From positions 20,718 to 84,717 of the forward strand of contig NW_004086448.1 in NCBI RefSeq assembly GCF_000220395.1: a stretch of 64,000 nucleotides of DNA, written 5' to 3'. Numbering within the stretch: the stretch's first letter is position 1; every line of letters begins with the position of its first letter. The notes below the pieces were generated by a model. It had not been told where the DNA came from. It did no database searches and saw nothing but the letters and a program-made list of their open reading frames with translations. The stretch comes from Ichthyophthirius multifiliis (Eukaryota; Ciliophora; Oligohymenophorea; Hymenostomatida). A program made the position numbers and the translations under genes. This document shows positions 13,849 through 30,271 of this stretch, one piece after another.

Positions 13849-15052
13849 ATGGGTTGTTGTGAAAATAAGTAAATTCCCATAAACGAAATAATTAATACGA
13901 ATTCTATTTAAATTTCTAATCAAAAAAATTAGGAATCTGATAAAAATTAACAATTAATTTTTTTTTAAAATATAAATATATCCTAAATACAAAAAAATCA
14001 ATCTTTTAATTTTTTCAAAGAATCCTTAAAGTTTAATGAAGATTCTTTAATGATTAATTTAAAAAAAGTATCATAAGATAATTTACCTATTCTTAAATCT
14101 TATATCGGTTTTCCAATAAAATAACCTCCCTTAGATATTTTAAATCCAAAAGTAAAACAATTATTATCTACAATATGTGAGCTTAATTACAAACATAAAT
14201 AATACGAAAACTCTTTTGCTAATTATTACGATTGGCATAAACTTAAAAATAATACCTTTTACAAAGGACAATGGAAAAACGGAATGAAGAATGGACGAGG
14301 TATAATTATATGGAAAGAAGGATCTTTATATGAAGGATATTGGAAAAATAATAAAATAGCGGGTTATGGAAGATTTATTAATTTTAAAGGAGATGGTATA
14401 TTTATTAATAAAATAAATATAATAAATTAAAATAGTTTATGAAGGATAATTTTTAGATTAAGATACTACATAAGCTTTCTCTTTTGGTGTTTTAAGTTAA
14501 TATTAAAGTAATTCATTAGCTAGTGTAAGCATTTTAAATAGTGTAAATAGCGAATAACAAGAAATTAATTTATAAAATGAATCGTCCGATTAATTTGAAT
14601 TTCATGGTAAAGGCATTTATAAATGGGCTGATGGTTCTACTTATGATGGAATGTGGAAAAACGATTAAATGTAAGGTTTTGGGACATTTATTTGGCCTGG
14701 TATTTTTTTTTCTATATATAAATATATTATTATTTATTAATTTATTTAGATGGAAAAAAATATATGGGACAATTTTAGAAAAATAAAAAACAAGGGAAAG
14801 GAGAAATTCATTGGCCAGATAGATCATTTTGTACAGGATAGTTTTTAAATGGAAAATAGGTTCCTTTTCATTTATATGTTTTTTTATTAATTTCTATTAT
14901 ATATATTATAGGATGGAGAAGGAGAATATACAAATGTAAAAGGTAAAGCTTAAATTGGATTATGGAAAAATGGATAACTAATAAAATGGATATAAAAAAA
15001 GACTTAAAATAATAATGAAATAACAAAACAAGTTATTGATTAGTTCATATGA
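13849..15052 (+). CDS. MORN-repeat protein with N-terminal MGCC lipidation motif
   Basis: A membrane-associated MORN-repeat protein; such proteins often scaffold at cortical or ciliary membranes in protists. Four exons, with introns at 14396-14435, 14700-14749 and 14860-14911, end at TGA 15050-15052. The start MGCCEN gives Gly2 followed by Cys3-Cys4, which fits myristoylation plus palmitoylation. The N-terminal 130 residues are Gln/Asn-rich with no named domain. MORN repeats then follow, including FYKGQWKNGMKNGRG, LYEGYWKNNKIAGYG, TYDGMWKNDQMQGFG and KYMGQFQKNKKQGKG. Introns 2 and 3 fall at the edges of repeats. The lipidation is predicted, not shown. Confidence 0.9.
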
Positions 15053-15287
15053 GAGTCTATAAACTACTAAATATTTAAAAATAATTTCTATATTATGTGT
15101 ATAAAATAATATATATAACATATATTAATTTTTTATTTACAAATAATTATTTTTTTTGTTTATATTATTTATTAAAATAATATTTTTTTTTTATTTACAA
15201 AGATTTAATATAGTTATATATAAAAAAATTTTGTTCAAATTAAAAAAATAAATTCTATTATTTAAAATAAAATAAAAAATAACAATA

Positions 15288-15978
15288 ATGGATTAATAAT
15301 AAAATAATAATATAAAATTAAACAGAAGTGTTCAATAATAGAAAACAAATAATTATTTAGATATAAATGATATTCCAGGGTTATTCCCAAGGAAACCTTC
15401 TTAAACAGTTTAATAATTTAAAGAAGAAATTGAATGCCATACATAATAAGATACACCAAATTTTACAAAAAAAATAAATGACATAATTTCTAATATACCT
15501 TAAAATGCATTAAAAGTATTTGATAATTTTACAGAAAAAGTAGAATATTATAAAGACATGATTGAAAATAATATAAAAAAATAACCATATTGTAATTTAA
15601 GTGAATAAGAAATATAAAAATTAACAATATATTTAAGTGATTTCGACGATTATAAAAAAAATATTCAATTAGGATATAAGGAATATTAATAAAATAAAAT
15701 AAATAATAAAACTTTCGAAGATACATTAGCAGATATGCATTTAAAAAAAAATTTAGAAAATTGTTATAGAAATGTTCCAATTTATTTCTTTAATGAAGAT
15801 GATTTTAAATGCGATTTTTTTTAAAAATTGAATGATTTTAAAATAGAAAAAATTAAATAATTTTAAAATAAATTAAATGAATATTTAGATAGTGTTGAGT
15901 TAAACTTATTTCATTAAGTGTACTTTAGGTTTAAAGTTTTTTAAAATATATTTTTAAAATGTTATTTATAAATTAATA

Positions 15979-16025
<47 letters not shown>

Positions 16026-18599
16026 AACTAATTTGTATTTTTTAAATAAATTATTAAATTGTTTTATTTAACTTTTTATTTAAAAATTTATAGGTTTAAT
16101 TAGATCTTATAAATAGTTATTGATTTTCATACAATGGGCGAACTATGTGAAAATAATTTAGTTAAAGTATAAACTTTAAGACTTGATATAAGCAGAATAA
16201 AATAATTTTAATTAACTAGAGCTCGTGAAATAATAAAATAAAAGAAAATGATTATTAATATGTAAAAAACATACGAAATCCTATATTATTTGAAACAATT
16301 AAATAATAATAATTAATAATAAGAAATTTAAGATAAATTAACAATATTAAAATAAAAAAATAACGGATAAATACTACCTATATTAAATAAATTAAAAATA
16401 TACAAAATAGTACAAGATAAAGTCGAAATTCAGCATAAGAAATAAATCTAAGAATTTTACTCCGAATTTATTGATAAATCGAAAGCTTATTTACAAGAGA
16501 ATTTGAATTTTTAAATAATTAAAAAAAAAACGATAATAATAGAACAATAAAGCTTAGAATTATCAAATAGTATAGCAAACTATAGCCAAGATTTTGCTTA
16601 TGAAGAGGAAACTATTGACGAATCTTTAATGGAATTTCCATGGACTTTTAAAGAAATACATATAAATAAAAGTATTGAAATAAATATTTCTTCTTTATTT
16701 ATGAAAAACTAACTTGGAAAAAATTACGAGCCTATGAAATTAGAAGTTTTTAAAATTAATATTATCAATGATTTGTAAAAATTCTGGGATAAAATTGTTT
16801 CCGAATTTAAAGCTTACTGTATTGAATTGTATAAAAAAAATAATTAAACTATTCTAAAAGAAGAAGATTTTTTAAAATAAATTAATTTTATACTTTTACT
16901 TTAGTTTATAAATTTATTCTAAAATATCTTCAAATTATATTTAATTAAAGCACTTACTTTAATATCTACGCTTAAAAATTAGATCCTTTAAGAATAAAAT
17001 AATGATTTTGATTCAATAATCCCTATATTATGTAAATTAACCCATTTATAAATTGAACTTATTAAGTTTTGTTCAAATAAAATTTTTTAGTTATTTCAAT
17101 ATATCTTAAATCCTTAAGACTAATACATAATAAGTATAATCGTACTTTCGAATAATATTTTTGATTATTGGATAAATTAGTTTGAGAAAGATTAATTTAA
17201 TAAATATGTTTTAATTCCCGAAAATCCTAATTTAAATGAAGTTATAGAAATATAAAAAGGCTTTAATTGCCAGTTATTTGAAATCGAAAAAATAAAATTC
17301 TAGAAATAATTGGTTGACGATTTTCATAAAAAATAGCTATCGATACTTGAAGCTACTTTAGATAATGATAATTGGCTTGTTTATAATATTTCATATAAAA
17401 ATTATTCTATTATTGACTATTTTTTTTTAACTAAGGTAAAGCCTTTATTATTTTTTAAAAAAATATGTTTAATTCAATTTTAATATAAAAAAAAGTAAGA
17501 AATCGAAATTTATAATTAAAGTAGTGATGAAAATGAAGGAGAATTAACTACAAGTAGTATACTTACAAATAATTAATCATAAAAATCTTTAAAAATGAAT
17601 AAAAGGATACAAAGAAATTATAAAATAATAGGAAATGTATTATATTAAGAAGATTAATAAAAGTATGTTTTTACTAAAGGATTTATTTAATTTTTGAAAC
17701 AAATATTACAATTTAGAAATATTATTATTAATCTATATGAAAATACACTTAAGTAATATTCAGTTGATTTATTATTTAAAATTATTACTTTTTTTAATAA
17801 TTTTTCTAAAGAATTTATTGTATAAGCAAAAGGACTTAAAAAAGAATAAATGAACAATAAAATTACAGTAAAAAACTTAAGTATATCCTCATTAAACCTT
17901 TAATTTTTAAAAAAAATAATTCGAAATATTTCCACTAAATTATTATAAGAAGTTGAACTTTAAGACGATTTCTATATAACTAATTAATCTAATGAATTGA
18001 TAAATTAAATATAAGGTCATATTGATTAAATTTTTAAAATTATAGTTAATATTGTCAAAGATATACTTAATAAATATTAATAAGCAGTTTAAAATATTCA
18101 ATGGAAAGAAAAATCTGCCTAACTTAATGTTCCATTAAAATAAACTATTATTGCTATTGATAATATAAGAAATATGTATAATGTAATTGAAGATTTATTA
18201 AATTAAAATGAAATAAATAAATTATTTGAAAATATTATTTAAAGTATTAATTATTATATGCTTGAACCTTTTATAAAAATGTATGAAGAATACAAAGATA
18301 TATATATTGTTTCTAAAAGAGTTTCTGAAGAAGTATTATATATTGCTGATGAAATTTGCGAAATTAAAATCTTTCCTAATCTTTCTAATTTCGATACTTT
18401 AGTTTAAAAAGTTTAAATAATCAATCCTTAATTTATTGCATAAAAAGATTTAATAAAAAGTTATTTTTAATTAAATTTACAAAGTAAAGATTATAATAAG
18501 GAATAACAATAAATTGATGATAATTTAAATATGGATATTGTATGTAAAAAAACTGTAAGTTATTTTGATCATCAAGTCAATTCTAATAATTAAAATTGA
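15288..18599 (+). CDS. VPS54: GARP/EARP tethering complex subunit VPS54
   Basis: A subunit of the Golgi-associated retrograde protein complex, which tethers endosome-derived vesicles at the trans-Golgi network. ATG is at 15288 and TGA at 18597-18599. An intron at 15929-16093 contains a (TA)n run. The diagnostic N-terminal region is clear: DIPGLFPRKPSQT, then VPIYFFNEDDF, then EYLDSVELNLFHQ. It continues after the intron with FHTMGELCENNLVKVQTLRLDISRIK. The C-terminal third is all-helical, as in the Vps54 C-terminal domain (INYYMLEPFIKMYEEYKDIY). The product is about 1,050 residues, close to other Vps54 proteins. Very high Lys/Asn/Ile content reflects base composition. The middle was not checked codon by codon. 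Confidence 0.82.
15985..16021. repeat. (TA)n microsatellite within VPS54 intron
   Basis: A continuous TA run inside the 165 bp intron 15929-16093; most other introns here are 40-65 bp. Confidence 0.85.
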
Positions 18600-18763
18600 A
18601 AATAATGAAATAAATATATTTTGCATATATGTTTTTTTTTTTTTTTCTATTATAATTTTTTTTTTTTTTTTTTTTTTTTTCTTAAATTTAATTTTTATTA
18701 ATTTTTTTTTTAAAAAAATAAAATAAAATCTAATATTAAAATACAAAAAAAATAATAAATAAA

Positions 18764-20924
<2,161 letters not shown>

Positions 20925-21604
20925 TTTTTATTTGTATGAATTATTAATTTTATTATAAAAGATATTTTTTATTTTTTATTTATGTAAATGAATTAAATAT
21001 TATATAAATTAATTATTTTTTATAATTTTAAGATTAAATTTAATAAAATTACTTCATTTAATAAAAAAAAAAATTCACAGTATTTTAATTTTTGTAATTT
21101 TTTAATTCTAAAAAAATATTTATAGATTTTTTTCAAAGCAAACAATATTTTTTTCTTAACTAAAATATAAGATTTTAAAATAAACAAAATATTTAATTTT
21201 TATTATTAAAAATTATCAAAATAAAATATTTATTTTTTATTTTGAGTAATCTTAACAAAAATTATGTAAATATTAATAACAAATAATTAATAAAAATTAA
21301 ATAATATGATGTATTTTCAAAAAAATTATTAACTTGTATAAGCTTTAAAAAATAAAATAATTTTTTTTTTTTAATATTAACTCCATATTAATATTTTAAT
21401 GATGATATCCTTTTTTTTAATAAAAAAAATGATAATAATATAAAAATTATTTTGTTATATAAATAAATATATATATAAAAAAAAAATTAATAAGAAATAT
21501 AAATTTTTAATAAATAAATACTTTTATTTAATAATTTTTTTTTTTTTTAGGATATATTTTTTACATATTAATAATAAAAATAAAAATAAAGAAATAATAT
21601 ATAA
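20925..21604. other. Divergent intergenic region, very AT-rich
   Basis: Separates the divergent formaldehyde-detoxification and COG1-like genes. Only A/T homopolymers and short TA repeats are seen. Confidence 0.65.
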
Positions 21605-22863
21605 ATGAGTAATAGTAAAATAGAATTAATAAATGAGGATTTATTAACATAAGATCCTCTTTTATTATCTCAATAATTTTTCGAAAACATGAACTATTAA
21701 CAAATATAATAAACATTAGAAGAAATATAACAATTAACAAAGAAAAAAAATCTATAACTAAAAAATATATTTAGTGGAAATTATTTAGAATTGTTAAATT
21801 GTAGTGATTTATTATTAAGTATAAACGAATATTCAAAAAATATATCAGATTTATCAGCTAAACCAGCCCATTTTTTACAATAAATTTTCGATTTAAAAGA
21901 AAATAAGAACTCAGAATTATTACACTAATAGGATAGTATGAGAAGGATTTCATCATCTTAAATAAAGCCGATAGAAAATACATTAAAAAACATTCAATTA
22001 TTTATCGATAAAGCGTTAAAGAAAATCAATAAATAAATTTTTAAATGCCAAATATTTTCAATTGGTATGAAATAAGCAATTTAACTAAAAAAAATTTTAA
22101 ATAATACTAAATAAAGCCTTTCATAATAATAGTATTTAAGTAAATATTTTAATTATTAAATAAATTAATTTTATAATAGAATATTTTTAATAAAATGAAC
22201 TTTTTATTGATGAATTGTGTTTAGAAATTTTCGAATAAACTCTAAATAATCATATAATATAATAAAACTTAGAAATATATACTGAAAAAAATGATTAAGA
22301 AAAGATTTGGGGACTTTTAGATGCCATATGTTCTATTTTTTTATATTTAAATGAATTCAATTCTCAAGAAGACTTCGAAAATTTAAAAGAAATACATTAT
22401 TTCGAAAAATTTAATATATAATTTTAATATTTAAAAGGAGAAAATTAAGAAATATAAGAAATTTTAATGGAAAGTTTAAATATTATTTAAGAAATAAAAT
22501 TAAAAAACTTAGAAAAAAATTCAAATATATGTATATTCATGAATTATTTTAAAGATTTTTATTTATTAGTAAAATTTATGAAAGAAGACATTTAATATGA
22601 TAAATTTATTTCTATTTTAGAAAAACTGTTAATTTCAATTAATGACTAATCAAATTTTCTTTCTTTCTTTGAAATAAACAATATTAAACAATTATATGAA
22701 GAATAATGTGAAAAACAATAAGAAATAAATTTAAAATATTAATAAAATTTACTAAAATTAATATAAAATTTATATATAAATTAGTTTGCATAAATAAGTG
22801 TTATTGTAAAAACAATGCTAATTCATTAAGATGAAGAATAAAATCGTTATTTTAATCAGTAAA

Positions 22864-22914
<51 letters not shown>

Positions 22915-24452
22915 TTTATTTTTATTTATATATGTTTTATTAATTAAAAGTTCTTTTTTTTAAAAAATGATTTTTGAAGAAAAAAATATTAATATGATTG
23001 AAGAAATAAAAAATGTTCTTGATTAAATATACGATTAAAATCATTAATATTAACGAAAAGATTTAAAACAAACTATTATTGAAATTTGGGAAGAATTTTA
23101 TCAAGATGAAATTAAAAAGTGTATTTTGGGAATAAAAATACATGAAATGATCTAAAATTTATAAAATTAAATTATTTTTAAAAGCGAAAGTTTAAACCTA
23201 GAATTTTAAAAATACAATATAATTAAATATTAAGAAAACTTGTAAAGAGAATATGATATTATATCTTAAAAAGTTAGTATTTTCAGCTCTAAAATGTAAC
23301 TTATTTTCGGATTTGATGAAAAATTAGACATAGCTTATAATTTGTAGTCTATGTTAATTTGTTTATATGAAAATATAACTATTTTAATAAAAAATTACGA
23401 ATAGTCTTTATTTTAAATGTGGGAATAATATGAAAACAATGCTTCTTTTGATTTATTAAAAACATTTATTATATTTTTATTTTTACATAATTATTTAATT
23501 GAATAATTGGAAAAATCAAAGTAAAATATATAAAATAAATATATATTATAATATTTTAAAAAAAGAATAAGAGAAAATGCATATATAGAATGGGATAAAG
23601 AAAACTTTTTTGAAATTTAACTATATATTTAGGATAGAATTTAATTAATTTCAGACGAGTTGTTAAGTTAATTAGAAAAAAACATAATTTATTATCTTAT
23701 GAAGAATTTTTCTCTATTTATTTATATGAATTGGATGATTTCTTACATAATTTTATTGAAAATTAAGACAAAAAATAAATTTAAATTTGCAAAAATATGA
23801 TATTGTCAATTTTCGAAGCATTATAAAATTAAAAAAATGAAAAAATTATTAAAAAAATTAAAATAGACACACAAGATATGGGATTAATTAATATTTGTTA
23901 TATTTTGAATAATTAATTTTATTTAGAAAAAAGAGAGTTTTTAGAAAAATAATAAATAAAAGACAGAATTAAAATAAATAATAATTTAAAAAAAGAATTT
24001 AAAGAAAAATAAACTTAATAAAGTGAAATGATTTCTTAAAAATATGCTAATTTTATTGTTTTATAGGAATATTTTTAATTTGTTTAAGATAATGTAAAGA
24101 AACAAAATATAAACATAAACATAAATGAAAGTTAAAAAACAACAATTGTACAATAAGTTAACTAATCTAATTTAACAAATAAAATTGTTGGAAATGTAAA
24201 CAATAAAAATATTTTTTAAAATAAACAACTAATATATTAAAAATTAATTATTTAAATAAAAAAAAAAAATATACATATAAATATTTATAAATAAATATAT
24301 ATATATATATAAATATAATATAATAATATAATATTTTTATATTTATACATATAAATATTTTTTATATTTTTTTTAATAAGGTATCTTATAAAATATAAGG
24401 ATTAAGAGGAATTACTGGTGGTTTATTAAAAAACTTTACTGGAAAAAGTTGA
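21605..24452 (+). CDS. COG1-like vesicle tethering subunit (Vps51/COG1 superfamily)
   Basis: Probably conserved oligomeric Golgi complex subunit 1, which acts in intra-Golgi retrograde tethering. The N-terminus (ATG 21605) shows the family pattern: a short LLSQQFFENMNYQQIQ helix, then LTKKKNLQLKNIFSGNYLELL followed by NCSDLLLSINEYSKNI. This matches the COG1 arrangement of FE..GA..IR..E, KKEELR, RYRDLIEAAD. The rest is helical and Lys/Asn-rich without recognisable blocks and is interrupted by at least two TA-rich introns (one begins at 22859, another precedes 24380). The final exon encodes LRGITGGLLKNFTGKS and ends at TGA 24450-24452. Vps51 or an exocyst relative cannot be excluded. Confidence 0.55.
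22866..22905. repeat. (TA)n microsatellite in COG1-like intron
   Basis: A TA run flanked by a GTAAATTAA donor and a T-rich 3' end. Confidence 0.8.
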
Positions 24453-24590
24453 AATACAATAAATAATTATTATTTTTTTTATAATTAAATAAAATTAATA
24501 ATTTTTTTTTTTTATAATTCATTTATTTTTATTTTTTATAATCATATTTAATTAAAAATAATATATATATTATAATATAAAAATATTATT

Positions 24591-27500
24591 TCAATAAAAT
24601 TCTTCATCATCATCATCTTCATCATCTTCTTAATATACAATTTTTTTTCTGTTTCTTTAAGTTCTTGTTGTTTATTAATTTTTTAGTTTTTCTTTTTTAT
24701 TATCTTCATCCTTTATAGGTGTCTCAATTATTTATTTATCTTTATTTTATCCTCTTTTTTTATTATTTTTAATAATATTTAATTTATCTCCATTATCATT
24801 TTCATTATTAATTTTTATTTTCTTTATTGTTTTATCTTTAATATCATTTTTTTCTATTTAATCTTTCTTTACCGTTTTTTGTTTTGTTTCAAATATCTCA
24901 TCTTTTAATAAATTTTTAACTTCATCAAATAAATCATCACTATCAGAAATGATTTTTCTTTTACAATTAAACATTTTATTATTTTTAATTTCCTTCTTTT
25001 TATCACTTTCTATAACTTTTGTTGTTTTTTTTTTTACTGATTTAACTTCTTATTTATCTTCATCTTAATTCATATTTTCTTTTTTTGAACTTTCCAATTT
25101 TTATTAAAATTATCTAATTTTTATTCTTTCTTCTAATGGTAATTCGTAATTTTCCTTAAGATTAATACTTTTTAAATCAAAAACTTAATTTTCAGGAGTT
25201 TTAGTACTATTAAAGTTTACCAAATATTTATCTAAAGTACTTTATAAGTTATCTTATTTTTTTAAAATTTCCTACTATTATGATTTTTATTCTTATTATT
25301 ATTTCTATAATTCTAATTTTTATTCTTATTCTTATTAATTATTTTGTTTGGTTTTTATTTCTTTCGGTTTTTATTTTTCTTATTTTTAAATAACAAATTC
25401 ATCTTCGTCTTCTTCTTCCATTTCATCCTCATTATAATTTTTTTTAATATTTTTTCTTTAAGTTTATTATTATTTTTATTAATTCTATTTTTATTTATTT
25501 TTAAATTCAAAATCCAAATCATCACCATCTTTTTTATTTTTCTTTTTTCCATTTTTACTTGTTATTTTTTTAAATCTTTCCTATTTCTCAATATCTTCGT
25601 TTTCTTCAATTTCATTTAAAACATTAACAAACTCATTTAAATCATCTTTCCATATATCCTTAACATCTTTTTTTAATATTTCTGCTAATTCCTTTTCCTT
25701 TTATTCACATTAATTTTTAATTTCTTCTATTTTCTCATAACTTAAATTCCAAATAGGCATTTATAATAAATAATTAAATTCTTTGAAAGTAGTTTCTTCT
25801 TCTTAAAATTCAGAATTTTCCTCATCTTGGTTTAACTTTTCGTTTAAAAACTTATTACTTTATTTAATTTTTGGCATATTTCTCATTTCCACAAATCTCA
25901 AAGCAACTAATTATTTTAAAATTTCTTTTTTTTTTGTATTTTTAATATCCAATTTCTCCTCAATAACCGACAAAATAAACCTTTTTTTATTATTAAGAAT
26001 TTCCAAATCCCTCAAAATTTTTGATGCAAGAAATTCTTTTCTTTACTTATATAAATCTAGTCTTAATTTATAAAAATCCTCCATTATTTCCTATATGTTA
26101 TTATATTTAACAATTTTCCCTTCATGATTAAATAAAACCATATTACTAGTAGATATAGAGCTAACTAATTTAAAATATTTATCAAGTCCTCCTTCTTTTA
26201 AAATTTTATCTAACATTCCATTTACCATTTTTACTTCAAACCTAACATTATTTCCTGTGTGATATTCTTTAATGTCTTCAATTTCCTATTCTTTATCTTT
26301 AGAACTTTCCATTTTTTCTTCCAAAAAGTTCTTGAAATCTCTTGTCCATTTCTTAATAGGTAACTCAGTAATTTCAACTAAATTTTCCCCAATAATACTT
26401 GCTCTACCTTTTACATTATATTAACCTTTATCATTATTTTCGATTTCACCTTAATAACCCTTTTTTTAAATAAAAAAATAAATAAAAAAAAATAAAAAAA
26501 AATACCTTGTACCAAGGAATTAATTATTCCCAATTTTCTCCTTCCATTCTTTTTTAAATCGACTAAACGATTTCCCTCGGATTATATTAAGGAATACTTG
26601 TAGACCATCCAGTTCCTATTCCTTCCGCTCCATTAACAAGTACCATTGGAATAATAGGCAAATAATACTTCGGTTCAACCAAATATCCATCATCTTCTAA
26701 ATACTAAAGAATATAATCATCATTTTAAGGAAAAATGACTCTAGTAATTTTATTTAAATTAGTATGTATGTATCTTGCTGAAGCAGCTTCTTTACCCCCC
26801 ATATTTCTAGAACCAAACTAACCTATAGGCATAAGAAGATTAATATTATTCGACCCTACGAAATTCTATGCCATTCCCGTAATAGTTTAAGCCAGAGACT
26901 ATTCTCCGTGATGATAAGCTGAGTGTTCTGCCACATATCCCGAAAGTTAAGCAACTTTAATTTCTTATTTAAGATTTCTTTTAAAGCAAGCAAACAGAAT
27001 TTTTCTTTACCCAGTTTTCAATCCATCACATATATTAGGAATAGATCTTGCATTATCTGAAATAGAGAAATTAATTAACTCCTTATGTACAAAATCTTTA
27101 TATCTTAAATTCTTCTAAGTATGATCTACATTATCATCTTCATTAAAAGCATTTAGCCATTCTTTTCTTGCATCAGCTTTTTTTTTATTAAATGCCAAAT
27201 CGATACTTTCTTCATCTTCATCATTTAAATATGTAAAGCTTATCATATGTTTTTCCACATTCTAAAAATATTCCCTAGCTTCCATATCTGTTGATGTACC
27301 TAACCCTTTATAGTATTTAGTCTTCCATTAATTACTATTATCTCCTAATGAGTTTTTCCATTTCTTGAAGTCATGTAAGCTAAAAAAAGACAAACTTTAT
27401 TCCCCTTTCCTTACTTTTACAATAGGAGTCACAAATTCCTTCAAAAACCCTTTCATTTCAAATAAACTAGGCCAAAAATTCTATATAAAATTAATAAATA

Positions 27501-29181
27501 AACCCTTTATATGTGACCCATCATGATCCTAATCTGCCATAATAGCAATAGACCCATATCTAAGAGATTTTGTGTTCTCATATTTAGCTCCAAGCTTAAG
27601 TCCCATAATTTTAATTATATTCTGAATTTCTTAATTTTCAGTTATTTATTTAACTGAAGCTTCCCTCACATTAAGCATCTTTCCTTTCAAAGGGAAAACA
27701 CCAAATTTATCTCTTCCAACGACTTCAATTCCACTCATCGCAAGTGCTTTTGCTGAGTCTCCTTCTGTAACAAATAAAGTACATTAATCTCCAAGTCTTG
27801 TTCCTGCATCATTTGCATCTTCAAGCTTTGGAATTCCTAAAAGTCTGCTTTGTTTGTTTGACGAAAGCGCTTTTTTCATTTTTGCTTGTTCTTTGGCTTT
27901 TATTTATACTAAAATATTTTCCAAAATTCCTGTTTTTAAATAATCTTTTAAAAACTTTTCTGATACAATGCATTATGAACCAAAATCTTATTACTTTAAA
28001 GTTAATGTTTCTTTAGTTTATGAATCAAAAGAAGGATTTTCAATTAATGCGTTTATAAATATCCATATATGATTTTTTATCTAAAATTGTTTTATATTGG
28101 ATGAACCTTTTTGTTTGCTTTTAAGTTTTTCTAAAAGCCTTTCACATAACTAATCAGTAATATAATTAACATGGGTACCTCCTTTAGTTGTACATATAGA
28201 ATTTACAAAAGAAACTTGTTAAAATTAACCTTCAGATACACTTGCTATTATTTCCCATCTTTCATTATTTGTATTTTTATTATCAGCAACCTTATTTTTA
28301 ATAAAAATTAAAAAACATTTTTTTTTTAATATTTAAATACCTTAATAATTTCCCTACTTTCATTATAATCTGAATTTTTTAAATAGAAATCACAATACTC
28401 TGAAAAATTATTAATTTCTATTTTTTTTCCATTTAAAAATACACGAACAGAACCTCCAATTATACCTGCCATATCATAAACTCTTTTTTTCATTAAATCT
28501 AAAATATCATCATCTAGTTTTTGCATATGGAACCTTTTTAAATCAGGTTCAAAACTAATACGTGTATAATCAGCTTCTGTATATTTCGTTATTTTAGGTT
28601 CTTCTCTTTCTTACATATTTTTTGACCATGTCATTGTAAGTTTTCTTTTATTAACAAAAAAAAAAAATAAACAAAATTTTTCTTTTTTATTACAATTTAT
28701 TTTTTGAATCAGCAGTTTCTATACTAAATTTCTTAGAAAATATATTAGTTAATTTTGCACCATACCCATTTCTGCCTCCTGTTACTTTCTTTTCATGATC
28801 ATTATAATTTGAAGATGTAAGTAATTGTCCGAAAATCATTTCTGATACATAAACATTATATTATTTATGGATCTACACAGGTATACTTGCTCCATCATTA
28901 TATATCGAAATTATATTTTTTTCATTATCTATGGTCACATCTAATTTTTTCATTCTTTTATCTCTTTAATAATTATCGGAAGCGTTTACTAATATTTCAT
29001 CAAATATTTTATATAAAGCGGGTACGTATGTAATATTTCTATTTTCAAAACTTTAACCATCTTTAGAAAGCACCCACAATTATTAAGTTTATTGTTAGAC
29101 AGAACCTACATAGGTATCTGGACGTAAAAGTATATGTTCAAGTTAAGTTTTTTTTTAATAAGTATGTTCTATAGAAGTCAT
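24591..29181 (-). CDS. TOP2: DNA topoisomerase II
   Basis: The type IIA topoisomerase that passes one duplex through a transient double-strand break, in the nucleus. ATG is at 29181; at least three introns occur (28645-28693, 28291-28340, 26460-26505); TGA is at 24591. The ATPase (GHKL) domain has [18 protein letters not shown] and [10 protein letters not shown]. The TOPRIM domain has [10 protein letters not shown] and [14 protein letters not shown]. The winged-helix region carries the active-site Tyr in ARYIHTNLN, preceded by [11 protein letters not shown] coiled region ([19 protein letters not shown]) forms the C-gate. The long tail (about 24600-25700) is highly charged, ending in an Asp/Glu run, as in eukaryotic TOP2 regulatory tails. 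It was read mainly by motif, not full translation. Confidence 0.95.
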
Positions 29182-30271
29182 TTTTTTTTTTATAAATAGA
29201 TATTTGCTTAATGAATTTAAAAATTTTTTTTAAATATATTTAAAGTAATTATAGTAATTAATTTCATAAAATTTTTAAAATTTTAAATATATGCGCAAAT
29301 TAACTTAAATTAAATAACTATAACTTAATACGTAAAAATAATAAAATATAAGTATTTAATTATTTATTTTTAAATTTGCTAATTAATTATTTTATATTAA
29401 TGGTTTTATGCAGTCATATATGAAATAAAAAAAAAATTAATTAGTTCTCAATAAATATAAAATTTAATTTTTTTTTGATAAATATATATAAAAAGCTCAT
29501 AATAAAAAATTATTAAAAAATCATTTTAAAAGGTTATAATTAAAATAATTATTAATTTTAATTTTTTTCTATATTCTGATAAATGTTTAGCGCTTTTTTT
29601 TTATAAATAATCAATAAAAACATATTTAAATTAATTTTATAGATAATAACTAATTAAAAGCCTATATATATTAATTGTAAAAAGTATGTTTATAATCTAA
29701 TAATATTGATTTTATTGAAAAATAAATAAAAAATTAATTTTTCTAAATTTCTAAATTAATTTTTTTTTTACCTTTATAACGCATATACATAAATTAATCT
29801 TAGATAAAAATAAAAAAAAATCATTAAGTATAAAATTTAAAAAGCATTATTTTCATTTGTAGTTTATAAAATATTAGATGAAGAAAATTATATTAGTTAT
29901 TTAATTAAAATAATAATTTTATTAAATATGTATAAATAAATAAAATAGAAAATTAATATTTTATAATCATATTCATTTACACAATTTAATATGTCGTAGA
30001 CCGTCTTTAATAATTTAAGTTTTTAAAAACATATATACAAACTTTTGTTTTGTTTAAAAACAAGTGAGAAAAAAATTAAAAAAAAAATTTAAAAATACAA
30101 AATAATTTATTATTTATTATTTATTATTTATTATTTATTTTTTCTATATATTGATAAAAGCACATAATTTTTTTTTTATCCTTATTATTACAATTGTTTA
30201 ATTATTATTTTCAACATAAATTAAAAATAATAAATAATAAAAATATATAGTTTAAATTTAATCAAATAAAA
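29182..30271. other. Divergent intergenic region between TOP2 and a methyltransferase gene
   Basis: About 1.1 kb of AT-rich DNA with no open frame of note. GCGC occurs twice, at about 29293 and 29590, which stands out in this composition. A direct TTATTATTTA-type repeat lies at about 30107-30137. Confidence 0.6.
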
